Assembly (NCBI GenBank): GCA_016936595.1
Contig: JAFGXO010000089.1
Location: forward strand, 1 to 35,303
Length of the DNA stretch: 35,303 bases
Direction: 5' to 3'
Source of the DNA: Bacteroidales bacterium
Lineage (GTDB): Bacteria; Bacteroidota; Bacteroidia; Bacteroidales; JAFGUD01
The notes below the pieces were generated by a model. That model was not told the DNA's origin, searched no databases, and saw nothing but the letters and a program-made list of their open reading frames with translations. Numbering within the stretch: position 1 is the stretch's first letter; each line of letters opens with the position of its first letter. Below are positions 25,001-32,339 of the stretch, piece by piece. Both the position numbers and the translations under genes were made by a program.

Positions 25001-25363
25001 GGAAATACTTTTTTAGTTTCAAATACCGAATTAAGAGCACCAGTTATTCAAATGTTGTTTCCTTATCCTATTAATTCCGAATTTTGGTCAAATTTACAAA
25101 TAGTAACTTTTTTTGATATTGGAACAGCGTGGTCTGGTTTAACGCCTTATGATGAGAAAAATTACTACAATACAATTATTGAACATCGCAAGCCTTTTAC
25201 TGTAATAGTTGATGTTGAGCGACCACCTTTTGTTTATGGTTATGGCTGGGGGCTTCGCTCAAAATTGTTTGGTTATTTTGTAAGAGTAGATTGGTCGTGG
25301 GGAGTTGAAGGTAATATTGATTATGGTAGAAAAATTTATTTTTCATTATCAAAAGATTTTTAA
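22082..25363 (+). CDS. Exported beta-propeller/outer-membrane-barrel protein with inactive peptidase-like domain
   Basis: A 1093-residue exported protein (signal peptide MKKLLFIILIFISIGANAQ). Residues 45-290 resemble the gluzincin Peptidase_MA fold: KWFEEGLVSY (172-180) matches the third-ligand 'W..EG.a.Y' segment, but about 30 residues earlier the expected HExxH reads R140-E-V-V-A144, so both His ligands are gone. Residues 295-520 hold TolB/PD40-type propeller blades (FKVSPNSKKIAFVENYDGRYKIFMYDVETGKTKKL, seen as repeated SPN..KIAF/ SE.NSKIIFSSNRTND motifs). A Gln-rich linker lies near 620-650. The last 330 residues are alternating aromatic strands ending in YFSLSKDF; a terminal Phe is the usual BAM signal, so an outer-membrane barrel is likely. 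I recall similar long proteins in Bacteroidota but no known function. Confidence 0.8.
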   Translation: MKKLLFIILIFISIGANAQFYNGLQMNFGKNRIQYKPFDWKYYRYNDYDIYCYERGVNLGKYVAENIESVFDEMSTFFGVDLRDRVLFIVYNNLSEFRQTNIGLQTGNVDFNIGGQYQILENKVFIFYQGDHQKFMRQIREVVARLYVNQILYGTAFTDKLTNSTLLNVPKWFEEGLVSYVSQPYDMDVFNNVKDLLQTKKHISFNHLSGEMAKQVGHSFWYFISDTYGDEIIANILYFSKISKSIKNSMNFVVGMGLKDLVLEWRNYYNQKFDLSTPDVFPDSLSLVDISKKKRVYQQFKVSPNSKKIAFVENYDGRYKIFMYDVETGKTKKLYKEGQRLEQIVDYSYPLLSWNKTGDILAFTVEHESNVYLWMHYLDRDEPKSVVLPYVSKVLDFSFSPIGGYIVFSSVSNGFTDLFVFNLMTGQMERITNDLSDELNPTFSEDNSKIIFSSNRTNDTLQKFYRYEDYPPIADNFDLYAYDFKNKTQVLTRLTNTKYSNETEVVSVGQDYYMYLSDSVGFKNRFMLKYDSVIAFVDTVVHYKYFSTDIQVTNYSKNIIEQDLNRGILGEIIFNNKKSNLYSYKFDINNVTPITNAKILSFTNDNILKHQSVLSQQSQVQASQVNTQKMLDSLKPIFQQKINQPDTSIVDINNYQFEIEEDTLFGLFYNKKYSVIQQDTFKFNQLLAYQPTFYLNDATSQIDFSMINQSYQPFTGGPFYFNPGMSLFTTVGVDELFDNYRLMAGFRWGFNGSMEYLLSVENLERRLDKQLIYHRQIFKMIYGDENSNFQSITKTFTNELMYAFRYPFNQVSSIKGTLIGKYDRNVFLSLDYNSLVLPDTFKVFSGFKMEYIFDNSRELSLNLEEGIKFKLFGEFYQQVNGKYDYTTVLGGDFRFYKNIFRNMIFATRFAGSTSFGSGKVIFYLGGVDNWMDLSIDPNGDSYFDPSVNINPEENYLFQAVATNMRGFPQNIRNGNTFLVSNTELRAPVIQMLFPYPINSEFWSNLQIVTFFDIGTAWSGLTPYDEKNYYNTIIEHRKPFTVIVDVERPPFVYGYGWGLRSKLFGYFVRVDWSWGVEGNIDYGRKIYFSLSKDF

Positions 25364-25418
25364 ACAAAGTTTTTTAGATAACCAAAAATAATTGAATATT
25401 AAGAATTTATTATTAGGT

Positions 25419-25490
25419 GATTTTTTTATTTGTAAAGGTTTGATTAATAATAAACAGATGTTTTTATCAAACTTTTACGAATAATAAATC
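25419..25490. repeat. Long imperfect inverted repeat (hairpin) between convergent genes
   Basis: The left arm 25419-25444 and right arm 25466-25490 are inverted copies with a 21-base loop. The inner 17 bp (25428-25444 with 25466-25482) pair fully if two G·U wobbles are allowed, and the outer part pairs with a bulge and a mismatch. No T tail follows in either direction. It sits between the stops at 25363 and 25526 and could be a convergent transcript end, a palindromic repeat element or a miniature transposon relic. Confidence 0.6.
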
Positions 25491-25525
25491 AAATTTGTTA
25501 ATATAAAATTGTAAATACCTGAAAA

Positions 25526-26446
25526 TTATTTGTAGCTTTTTCCGTTCTTTTTTAAAAATTCTTTTTCGCTGCGTGAAAGATGTTGGTATCCGAAACGAGA
25601 TATTTTTTCTAATATTCTATCAATTTCTTTATTAATATCTTGGATCGTTTTGTTGTATTGGTAATCGTCTTTTGTTTTTAAAGAGTTTTTTACAACTTTG
25701 AATTTGCGTTTTTGGCTTACAGATTTTTCCATTCCAAATATACGACCAATAAAATCGGCAAGCCATCCGGTAATATTATTACCTTTTTTAAATTGTTGTG
25801 CGTAAAAAAAGCCATAAATTGCCCCTCCAATGTGAGCAAAATGACCACCGGCATTATCTCCTTTTAATAAAAAGATGTCGTAAATAATTAAAAATGCAGC
25901 AAGATATACTAATTTTATTTTAATTATTCCGAAAAAATAGACTACTTCGTTTGGTTTTAGAGTAGCTATTGCAATAACTATAGCCGTAACCGAGGCGGAA
26001 GCTCCAAGTAAAATTGAATAAATTTTTTCATCGGAAAAAATCGGAAAAAGATTAAAAGAAATAATGTAAACAATTGCTCCGGCAATACCTCCAACAAAAT
26101 AAAGAGCTAAAAAATCAGTTTCTTTAAGATGTTGAATAAGTATAGAACCCATAAAATAGAGCCAAAGCATGTTTCCCAAAATGTGAAAAAAATCAACTTG
26201 TACAAACATGTATGTTAAAGGCGTCCAGAACTTAAATAATAAATTGTGCATTGTTGCCGGAACACTAATAAATTCCAAAACATTATTGAGTTTAATATTT
26301 ACGGCAATCTCTCTTAATTCAGGGGTTGGTTGAACAACAGTTAAATGAAAAATGACTTTTATTATATTAAGCAGAATGAATATAAGACCATTAATTGCAA
26401 TTAGCTTAATAATAATATTTTGTTTTTTAAAAAAATCTATATTCAT
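25526..26446 (-). CDS. Rhomboid family intramembrane serine protease with C-terminal tail
   Basis: A 306-residue membrane protease. Six or so helices span residues 12-215; the catalytic Ser is in GASASVTAIV (GxSx with Ala replacing the second Gly) and the catalytic His in GGHFAHIGGAIYG. The long first loop holds FISVPATMHNLLFKFWTPLTYMFVQVDFFHILGNMLWLY, with the conserved 'H.l.Nm..L...G' helix. The C-terminal cytoplasmic tail (about 225-306) ends in INKEIDRILEKISRFGYQHLSRSEKEFLKK, the helical module found after rhomboid domains in many Bacteroidota. Substrate unknown. It is downstream of a second rhomboid and pdxA on the same strand, after a 169-base gap. Confidence 0.9.
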   Translation of the reverse strand: MNIDFFKKQNIIIKLIAINGLIFILLNIIKVIFHLTVVQPTPELREIAVNIKLNNVLEFISVPATMHNLLFKFWTPLTYMFVQVDFFHILGNMLWLYFMGSILIQHLKETDFLALYFVGGIAGAIVYIISFNLFPIFSDEKIYSILLGASASVTAIVIAIATLKPNEVVYFFGIIKIKLVYLAAFLIIYDIFLLKGDNAGGHFAHIGGAIYGFFYAQQFKKGNNITGWLADFIGRIFGMEKSVSQKRKFKVVKNSLKTKDDYQYNKTIQDINKEIDRILEKISRFGYQHLSRSEKEFLKKNGKSYK

Positions 26447-26615
26447 TTTTTATTGTTTAAATAATTGTTAATTAAGTTAATTGAATTTGAACACGACTTG
26501 TATTTATTTGATAATAAGATAGTTGCAATACAGGGATTTATTATTTATAGAATAAAAACTTCTTGTAAAAAAAAGAATTCAAATAACTTTACAAACTTAT
26601 TTAACTTAATAAATT

Positions 26616-27449
26616 TTATCTTTTTTGCTGGTTAATATTGTTCTTATACCAAATTTTGAGCAGTATAAATCCAAAAATCATGCCTCCTAAGTGAGCAAAG
26701 TGAGCAATATTGTCGCCGGGAATGTTAGTTAATCCGTTAACCAATTCTAATACACCGTATCCAATTACAAAATATTTTGCTTTTATAGGAATTGGAATAA
26801 AAAACAACATTAAAGGTATATTTGGGAACATCATTCCAAAAGCTAAAAGCAATCCAAAAACAGCCCCCGAAGCCCCAACAGTAGGAATATTTATGCTTCG
26901 TTCTAAAGCAAAATCAACATAATTTCTAATTGAATTTATGTTTATCGTATTCCAATTGTCAATAATAACTTGAGGAGAAACATCAGTACCGTTGTTGAGC
27001 GAAAAGTTAATTCCCCGAAAATAATCCGAATAGTTAGAAGCAAGATATTTAAAGTTTTCAATTTCGGGTGAAATTAAAAAAGTTTGAACGGCGTTGTAAA
27101 AATCGTGTAACATGTACCAATTAACAGCCGTGTGCAAAGCAGCGGCCCCTAAACCGGTAAACATGTAGTAAATAATAAACCGTTTTGCCCCCCAAACTCG
27201 TTCTAAAATGCTACCAAAAAGAAATAGAGCGTACATGTTAAACAAAATATGGAAACCACCGCCATAACCAAGTCGTCCGTGCATAAACATGTGAGTTATA
27301 AACTGATATGGCTGAAAATATTCTGATTTAAAATAAAATAAGCCTAAATATTGATGTAAATCAATGCTGTTTTGGAGTAAATACGAAAGAGCGAAAAAAA
27401 TGCCGTTAATAATAATAAGATATTTTACTGCTGGAGTTAATCTATTCAT
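26616..27449 (-). CDS. Rhomboid family intramembrane serine protease
   Basis: A 277-residue rhomboid. The helix-2 landmark is GGGFHILFNMYALFLFGSILERVWG, the catalytic Ser is in TVGASGAVFGLLLAFG, and the catalytic His is in IAHFAHLGGMIFGFILLK. Between the third and fourth helices there is an unusually long soluble insert (about residues 120-180, YNAVQTFLISPEIENFKYLASNYSDYFRG...). It lacks the helical tail of its neighbour at 25526, so the pair are not simple duplicates. It starts 2 bases after the pdxA stop and is very likely cotranscribed with it. Confidence 0.93.
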   Translation of the reverse strand: MNRLTPAVKYLIIINGIFFALSYLLQNSIDLHQYLGLFYFKSEYFQPYQFITHMFMHGRLGYGGGFHILFNMYALFLFGSILERVWGAKRFIIYYMFTGLGAAALHTAVNWYMLHDFYNAVQTFLISPEIENFKYLASNYSDYFRGINFSLNNGTDVSPQVIIDNWNTININSIRNYVDFALERSINIPTVGASGAVFGLLLAFGMMFPNIPLMLFFIPIPIKAKYFVIGYGVLELVNGLTNIPGDNIAHFAHLGGMIFGFILLKIWYKNNINQQKR

Positions 27450-27451
27450 TT

Positions 27452-28540
27452 TTAGTCGTTTGTAGATTGATTATTATTGTCTTCAGAAAAATTAGTTTGT
27501 TTGTTTAAAGGAATAATTTTGTCAAAAGTTTCTCTGCGTTTTTTAATATCTAAAGCAGTATAAATAGCGTCGATAAATGATTTAGGGTTTGCTTTGTTTT
27601 TGCCGGCAATTTCAAAAGCAGTACCATGAGCCGGCGAAGTTCTGATAATAGGCAAACCGGCAGTAAAATTAACGCCTCCACCTTTAGCTAGTATTTTAAA
27701 AGGAGTAAGTCCTTGGTCGTGATACATTGCAAGGGTAGCATCAAAATTGGAGTATGTTTCGGCACCAAAAAAGCCGTCAGCCGAAAAAGGACCAATTGCA
27801 ATTATGTTTTCATTTTTTGCTTTTTCAATGGCTTTAGCAATTATTTCATCGTCTTCTTTGCCAATTAGTCCCATGTCGCCGGCGTGAGGATTTAAACCTA
27901 AGACTGCAATTTTTGGGCGGCTTATTGCAAAATCTCTTCGTAGTGTTTTGTCCATTAATCTAAGCTTTGATAATATTTTTTCTTCGGTAATTGCCTGTGA
28001 AACTTCAGCAATAGGTATGTGTTCGGTAACAACAACAACTTTAAGATCGTCGGCAATCATCATCATTAAAACATCGTCAACTTGAAATTCATTTTTCAAA
28101 AAGTCTGTGTGTCCTTTAAAGTCAAAATCGGTACTTTGGATATTTTGTTTGTTTATAGGGGCAGTAATTAGCAAATCTAATTTATGTTGTTTTAAGTCGA
28201 TAAGAGCGTGTCTGATAGCATTTAAAGAAGAAATTCCGGCCATTTCAGTTGATTTTCCTATTTCAACTCTTATTTTGTTTGTAGTGCAATTAATGATGTT
28301 AATTGCTTCGGGGTCTATTTCAGTAATTGATGCAACATGGTTTAAGTTTAGGGTAGATAAATTCATCACCTTTTTATAATAAGCTGCAACTTTTGGCGAA
28401 CCGTAAATAACCGGAGTAAAGTTGGAAAAGATTCTGTTGTCTTTTAACGCCTTTAATATTATTTCGTAGGATATACCGTTAATATCACCGTGAGTGATAC
28501 CTATAACAGTTTTTTTTTCAGAAGTTTGTTCTGTGTTCAT
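27452..28540 (-). CDS. pdxA: 4-hydroxythreonine-4-phosphate dehydrogenase
   Basis: Oxidises 4-phosphohydroxy-L-threonine in the DXP-dependent pyridoxal phosphate pathway; cytoplasmic, NAD- and divalent-metal-dependent. The 362 residues carry the family landmarks: IGITHGDINGISYEI at the start, APINKQNI, the metal-binding GHTDFL, LNPHAGDMG, YHDQGLTPFK and RTSPAHGTAFEIAGK. A short Asn/Gln-rich tail (NFSEDNNNQSTND) is extra. No pdxJ is adjacent. It is followed after 2 bases by a rhomboid gene. A -7 box (TAAATTTG) lies 17 bases or more upstream of the ATG. Confidence 0.96.
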   Translation of the reverse strand: MNTEQTSEKKTVIGITHGDINGISYEIILKALKDNRIFSNFTPVIYGSPKVAAYYKKVMNLSTLNLNHVASITEIDPEAINIINCTTNKIRVEIGKSTEMAGISSLNAIRHALIDLKQHKLDLLITAPINKQNIQSTDFDFKGHTDFLKNEFQVDDVLMMMIADDLKVVVVTEHIPIAEVSQAITEEKILSKLRLMDKTLRRDFAISRPKIAVLGLNPHAGDMGLIGKEDDEIIAKAIEKAKNENIIAIGPFSADGFFGAETYSNFDATLAMYHDQGLTPFKILAKGGGVNFTAGLPIIRTSPAHGTAFEIAGKNKANPKSFIDAIYTALDIKKRRETFDKIIPLNKQTNFSEDNNNQSTND

Positions 28541-28556
28541 TCTATAAAAATTTGTG

Positions 28557-28564
28557 CAAATTTA
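28557..28564 (-). promoter_or_regulatory. Candidate -7 box for pdxA-rhomboid
   Basis: TAAATTTG on the - strand predicts a start near 28550, ten bases before the ATG. It forms half of the inverted repeat AAATTTG-TG-CAAATTT (28548-28563). The -33 element is not clear. Confidence 0.47.
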
Positions 28565-28694
28565 ATAATTATCCGTCATTATTCCGAATTATTTAAAATT
28601 ATTGCGTAGTTATGTGATTGATGATTTAATTTTTGTAAGTTTAATAATTGATGATAGTTTTTTTTTACTAAAAATCATTGTAGATTTGTATTTT

Positions 28695-29261
28695 TTATTT
28701 TCTGATATATTCTAAAGTATTGTCTTTTTTTATAATGATGATTGAAGAAGCTTTTGTTTTAGACAAATCTTTTTGTCGCCATTTTACAATATAGTCAACT
28801 TGATTTTTAATGTTGTCAGATATATCATTGAAATTTGAAGGGGGATTTTTGCCCGAAATGTTTGCCGATGTTGAAATTATAGCTTTGCCGAATTTTTTTA
28901 TCAAATTTTTGCAAAAATCATCATCAGGTATTCGTATAGCTATACTTCCGTCTTCGGCTAAGATATTTTTGCTTAAATTTTTTGCATTTTGATAGATTAT
29001 TGTTGTTGGTTTGGTGTGATTTAAGATTATTTCTTGAGCCAAAGGTGGAATAAAATCAACATAATTCTGTAATTTTTCAATGCTGTTAACTAAAACTATT
29101 AAACTTTTTGAAAAAACGCGCTGCTTAATTTCGTATATTTTTTTAACAGCTTCGTAATTGGTTGCATCGCAGCCTAATCCCCAAATTGTATCGGTTGGAT
29201 ACAGTATAATTTTGCCGTCTTTTAGTGCTTTAAGTGATAGTTCTAAATCAATATCATACAT
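28695..29261 (-). CDS. tsaC: L-threonylcarbamoyladenylate synthase (Sua5/YciO/YrdC family)
   Basis: Makes threonylcarbamoyl-AMP from threonine, bicarbonate and ATP, the first step of tRNA t6A37 modification. The 188 residues form one YrdC fold: LKDGKIILYPTDTIWGLGCDATN (residues about 14-33) carries the nucleotide-site TDT.WGLG motif, KIYEIKQRVFSKSLIVLV matches the K.R....P/l segment (Phe-Ser in place of the usual Pro), and SIAIRIPDD and STSANISGKNPP complete the site. It is the short form without the Sua5 linker domain. A weak TAnnTTTG-like sequence (CATCTTTG) lies just upstream; the gene appears to be its own unit, 154 bases before pdxA. Confidence 0.93.
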   Translation of the reverse strand: MYDIDLELSLKALKDGKIILYPTDTIWGLGCDATNYEAVKKIYEIKQRVFSKSLIVLVNSIEKLQNYVDFIPPLAQEIILNHTKPTTIIYQNAKNLSKNILAEDGSIAIRIPDDDFCKNLIKKFGKAIISTSANISGKNPPSNFNDISDNIKNQVDYIVKWRQKDLSKTKASSIIIIKKDNTLEYIRK

Positions 29262-29524
29262 GATTTTTTGTGCAAAGATGACAAAAAGCTTCCGTTTTTT
29301 CTAAATTATTTGCATTTTTTAAATTAGTTTATAATTTGAATGTTACAAGTAATAATTTTTAATTTTTACAGAGTTATTATTGAAAGTTTTAAGAATATAT
29401 TTTTGAATTGATTAGCAACAACGGAGATGTTTCTTCAAATTAAAAAAAAGATGAGATTTTAGAGATTGTAATTAAGTTTGAAACATGAATTTTCATAAGT
29501 AGTTTATCTAAAGTTAAAATGTTA

Positions 29525-32308
29525 TTAGGTATTTAAAGGAATTGTAATTATAAAATTACTTCCTTTGTTTAATTCACTTTCAATTTTTATTGTTCCTTTG
29601 TGTTTGTCAACAAATTCTTTACATAATAAAAGTCCAAAACCTGTACCACGTTCACCGTTTGTACCTTCCTTTGATTTAGTTTCGCCTATTTTAAATAAAG
29701 AATTTTTAGTTTGTTCGTCCATACCTATTCCTGTGTCAGATATTTTAATAATAGTATTATTATTTATTTGTTTTCCTAAGATATTAATTTTCCCGTTTTC
29801 GGGAGTGTATTTTATAGCATTACTCACTAAATTACGGATTACTGTTTTTATCATTTCACTATCGGCTTTAAAATTGATTTCTTTTGAAACATCTAAATTT
29901 ATTGTTATTTTTTTTTCTTTCGCAGTGTGATTAATAAGCATATATGCTTCAAAAGCTAAGAAGTACAGATTGTTTTTTTCAGGATTAAAAGGTATTTTAT
30001 TTTGTTGTATTCTTGACCAAGCTAAAAGATTTTCGAGTAATTTGAAGGTGTTTTTACCGGATTCATTTATTGACTTTACAAAGCGTTTAATTTTTTCTTT
30101 ATCGTATTTTTCAATGTTGTCAATTAATAAATCGGAAAAACCAAGAATAGAATTAAATGGATTCTTGAGGTCGTGGGCAATAATGTTAAAAAATTTATCT
30201 TTTGTTGCAATGGCTTCTTTAAGCTCAGTATTTCGGGTTTCAATAGTTTTTTTGTTTTTTTGATTTTCAATAAATAATCCTAAAATATAAGCGGCAGTAC
30301 GTAGTAAATCAACGTCTTCGGTATTCCATTTCCTGAAATTTAAAGTGTCATCGAAACCAACAAATCCGAACCACTTTTGATACACAAAAATAGGTAAAAT
30401 AAGTATAGATTTAATGTTTTCAGCCTCTAAAATTGCACGTATTGCTTCAGGAAAATCCGGTACTATTCCGCTAATACTTTTGTTTCCAGAAAGTTGCTTT
30501 TCCCATGTTTCAAAACCATCTTCGCCGTATATGATGTGTTTTAAATCGGGGTTATCTATTTCAGGATTAACATTTTCGGCACACACCTCAAACGTTTGTT
30601 TCATTGATAGCTTGTTGTTTTCATCTATAAAATTTTCAAAGATATATACACGTGAGCATTCAGCAGCTTCTAATAAGAATTGCAAACTTTTGTTGATAAC
30701 ATTGGGTTCGTTTAGAAACAGTGTGGTTGAAAACATGGCAAGGTTTTCTTCGTAACGCAAGCGTCTGGAAAGGTATTCCTGATGTTTTTTTCGTTCTTCA
30801 ATATTTCGGGAAATTCCAATTACTTCAATTTCGTTGTTAGCATTAAATTGGTAACGAGTGCTTGTTTCAATCCATATTACAGAACCGTCTTTGCAGGGTT
30901 GTCTTAATTCGTGCCTGTGAATTTTTTTGGACTCTTCCACAGGATTAGCCAAAAACTGCGGAATTATTTCGGCAATGCTGTCGGTAACTAATTTTGTCGA
31001 TTCGGGAGTGAGTGACTGGCTAACATCTTGTGCCATAGCCTCTTCTACAGAATATCCCCTAAGTGCAAAAACAGAAGGACTGATATAGGTGTATTTTTCT
31101 TTTGAGAGATTCAATATCCATATAACATCTGAGGCGTTTTCGGTAATAAGCCTGTATTTTTCTTCACTTTCTTTTATTTGTTTTTCTATTTTTGCTTTTT
31201 CTGTAATATTTTCTTTTATTGCTATATAATGTGTTTTTTTGTTTTCTTTATTAAATATTGGAGCAATTGTAGCTTTTTCGATGTATTCTTCTTCGTTTTT
31301 TGTTTTGTTAATAAATTCGCCTTCCCATATTTTTCCTGCAGTAATGGTTTTCCAAAGTTGGGTGTAAACTTCGGGGTTTGTTCTGCCGGATTTTAAAATT
31401 CGGGGATTTATTCCGATAGCCTCTTCTTTAGAATAACCTGTTTGTTTTGTGAAAGCGGGATTTATATATTCTATTTTGCCTCGCAAATCGGTTATTACAA
31501 TACTAGCAGGATTTTGCTCTACGGCTACCGAGAGTTTTTTGTTTTCTTGTTCGGCTTTTTTTCTTTGGGTTATATCAATTGCCAATTCAAAACGCACGTC
31601 CTGCTGGTTTGTCCATTTTATTTTTCTGTCCATTATATAGTAATGCTTGTCTAAAATTGGATTATAGTGTTCCCAAAAATAAGGCTCGTCGGAATTTTTG
31701 ATGAATTTATTGGTGCAAAATTCGCAAGTACCATTTTTACCTTGAATTGCTTGATAACAATTTTTTCCAGTAATATCTTCTCCAATGGTTTCTTTTAGTT
31801 GCTTATTGGAAAACAGTATTTTGTTTGTTTCAATATCCGACACATAAATAAGTTCAGGTATGCTGTCGAGTATTGATAATAATTGTTTTCGTTCATTTTT
31901 GAGTGTACTCAATATTTCGCTGTGTCGTAGAGCAGAGAAAATTCTTGATTCGAGTTCAATTTTATCGATTGGTTTACGAACATAGTCAAAAGCACCGGCT
32001 TTTAATGCTGTTTGCAAATTTTTAGATGTAATCATAATACCCGAAAAAATAATCACAGGTATATTTTTTGTTGTTTCCTCTTTCTTCAATTCTTCAATGA
32101 GTTCAATGCCCGACATTTCAGGCATATCCCAGTCGGTTACAATCACATCGGGGATTTTCTTTTTGGCAATTTCCAAAGCAAGTTTAGCATTGTTTGCCCT
32201 GTATATGTTAAATTCAAATATTGATGTTTGTAAAGTATCGATAACTATTTCTACATTATACATTTGGTCATCTACTATAAGAATTGATTTTAGTTCATGC
32301 ATATTCAA
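29525..32308 (-). CDS. Multi-sensor histidine kinase: receiver-PAS-PAS-PAS-GAF-HisKA-HATPase
   Basis: A 927-residue cytoplasmic sensor kinase without membrane helices. The order is unusual, with a receiver domain first (1-125; acidic pair Asp13/Asp14, phosphoacceptor Asp59 in TDWDMPEMSG, Lys112 in VRKPID). Three PAS domains follow (about 140-255, 262-380 and 385-510), the first with CEFC cysteines (FEWHY-type loop near 185) and the second and third with typical Y(I)NPAF..TGYS and YISPSVFALRGYS motifs; then a GAF-type domain (about 525-690), HisKA with His712 in IIAHDLKNPFN, and HATPase with DTGIGM and GERGTGFGLLLCKEF. It follows the membrane kinase at 32340 after 31 bases. The receiver could accept phosphate from that kinase (inference). 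No DNA-binding response regulator is visible. Confidence 0.93.
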   Translation of the reverse strand: MNMHELKSILIVDDQMYNVEIVIDTLQTSIFEFNIYRANNAKLALEIAKKKIPDVIVTDWDMPEMSGIELIEELKKEETTKNIPVIIFSGIMITSKNLQTALKAGAFDYVRKPIDKIELESRIFSALRHSEILSTLKNERKQLLSILDSIPELIYVSDIETNKILFSNKQLKETIGEDITGKNCYQAIQGKNGTCEFCTNKFIKNSDEPYFWEHYNPILDKHYYIMDRKIKWTNQQDVRFELAIDITQRKKAEQENKKLSVAVEQNPASIVITDLRGKIEYINPAFTKQTGYSKEEAIGINPRILKSGRTNPEVYTQLWKTITAGKIWEGEFINKTKNEEEYIEKATIAPIFNKENKKTHYIAIKENITEKAKIEKQIKESEEKYRLITENASDVIWILNLSKEKYTYISPSVFALRGYSVEEAMAQDVSQSLTPESTKLVTDSIAEIIPQFLANPVEESKKIHRHELRQPCKDGSVIWIETSTRYQFNANNEIEVIGISRNIEERKKHQEYLSRRLRYEENLAMFSTTLFLNEPNVINKSLQFLLEAAECSRVYIFENFIDENNKLSMKQTFEVCAENVNPEIDNPDLKHIIYGEDGFETWEKQLSGNKSISGIVPDFPEAIRAILEAENIKSILILPIFVYQKWFGFVGFDDTLNFRKWNTEDVDLLRTAAYILGLFIENQKNKKTIETRNTELKEAIATKDKFFNIIAHDLKNPFNSILGFSDLLIDNIEKYDKEKIKRFVKSINESGKNTFKLLENLLAWSRIQQNKIPFNPEKNNLYFLAFEAYMLINHTAKEKKITINLDVSKEINFKADSEMIKTVIRNLVSNAIKYTPENGKINILGKQINNNTIIKISDTGIGMDEQTKNSLFKIGETKSKEGTNGERGTGFGLLLCKEFVDKHKGTIKIESELNKGSNFIITIPLNT

Positions 32309-32339
32309 TTTATATCTGATTTTTTAACGAGTTTATTTT

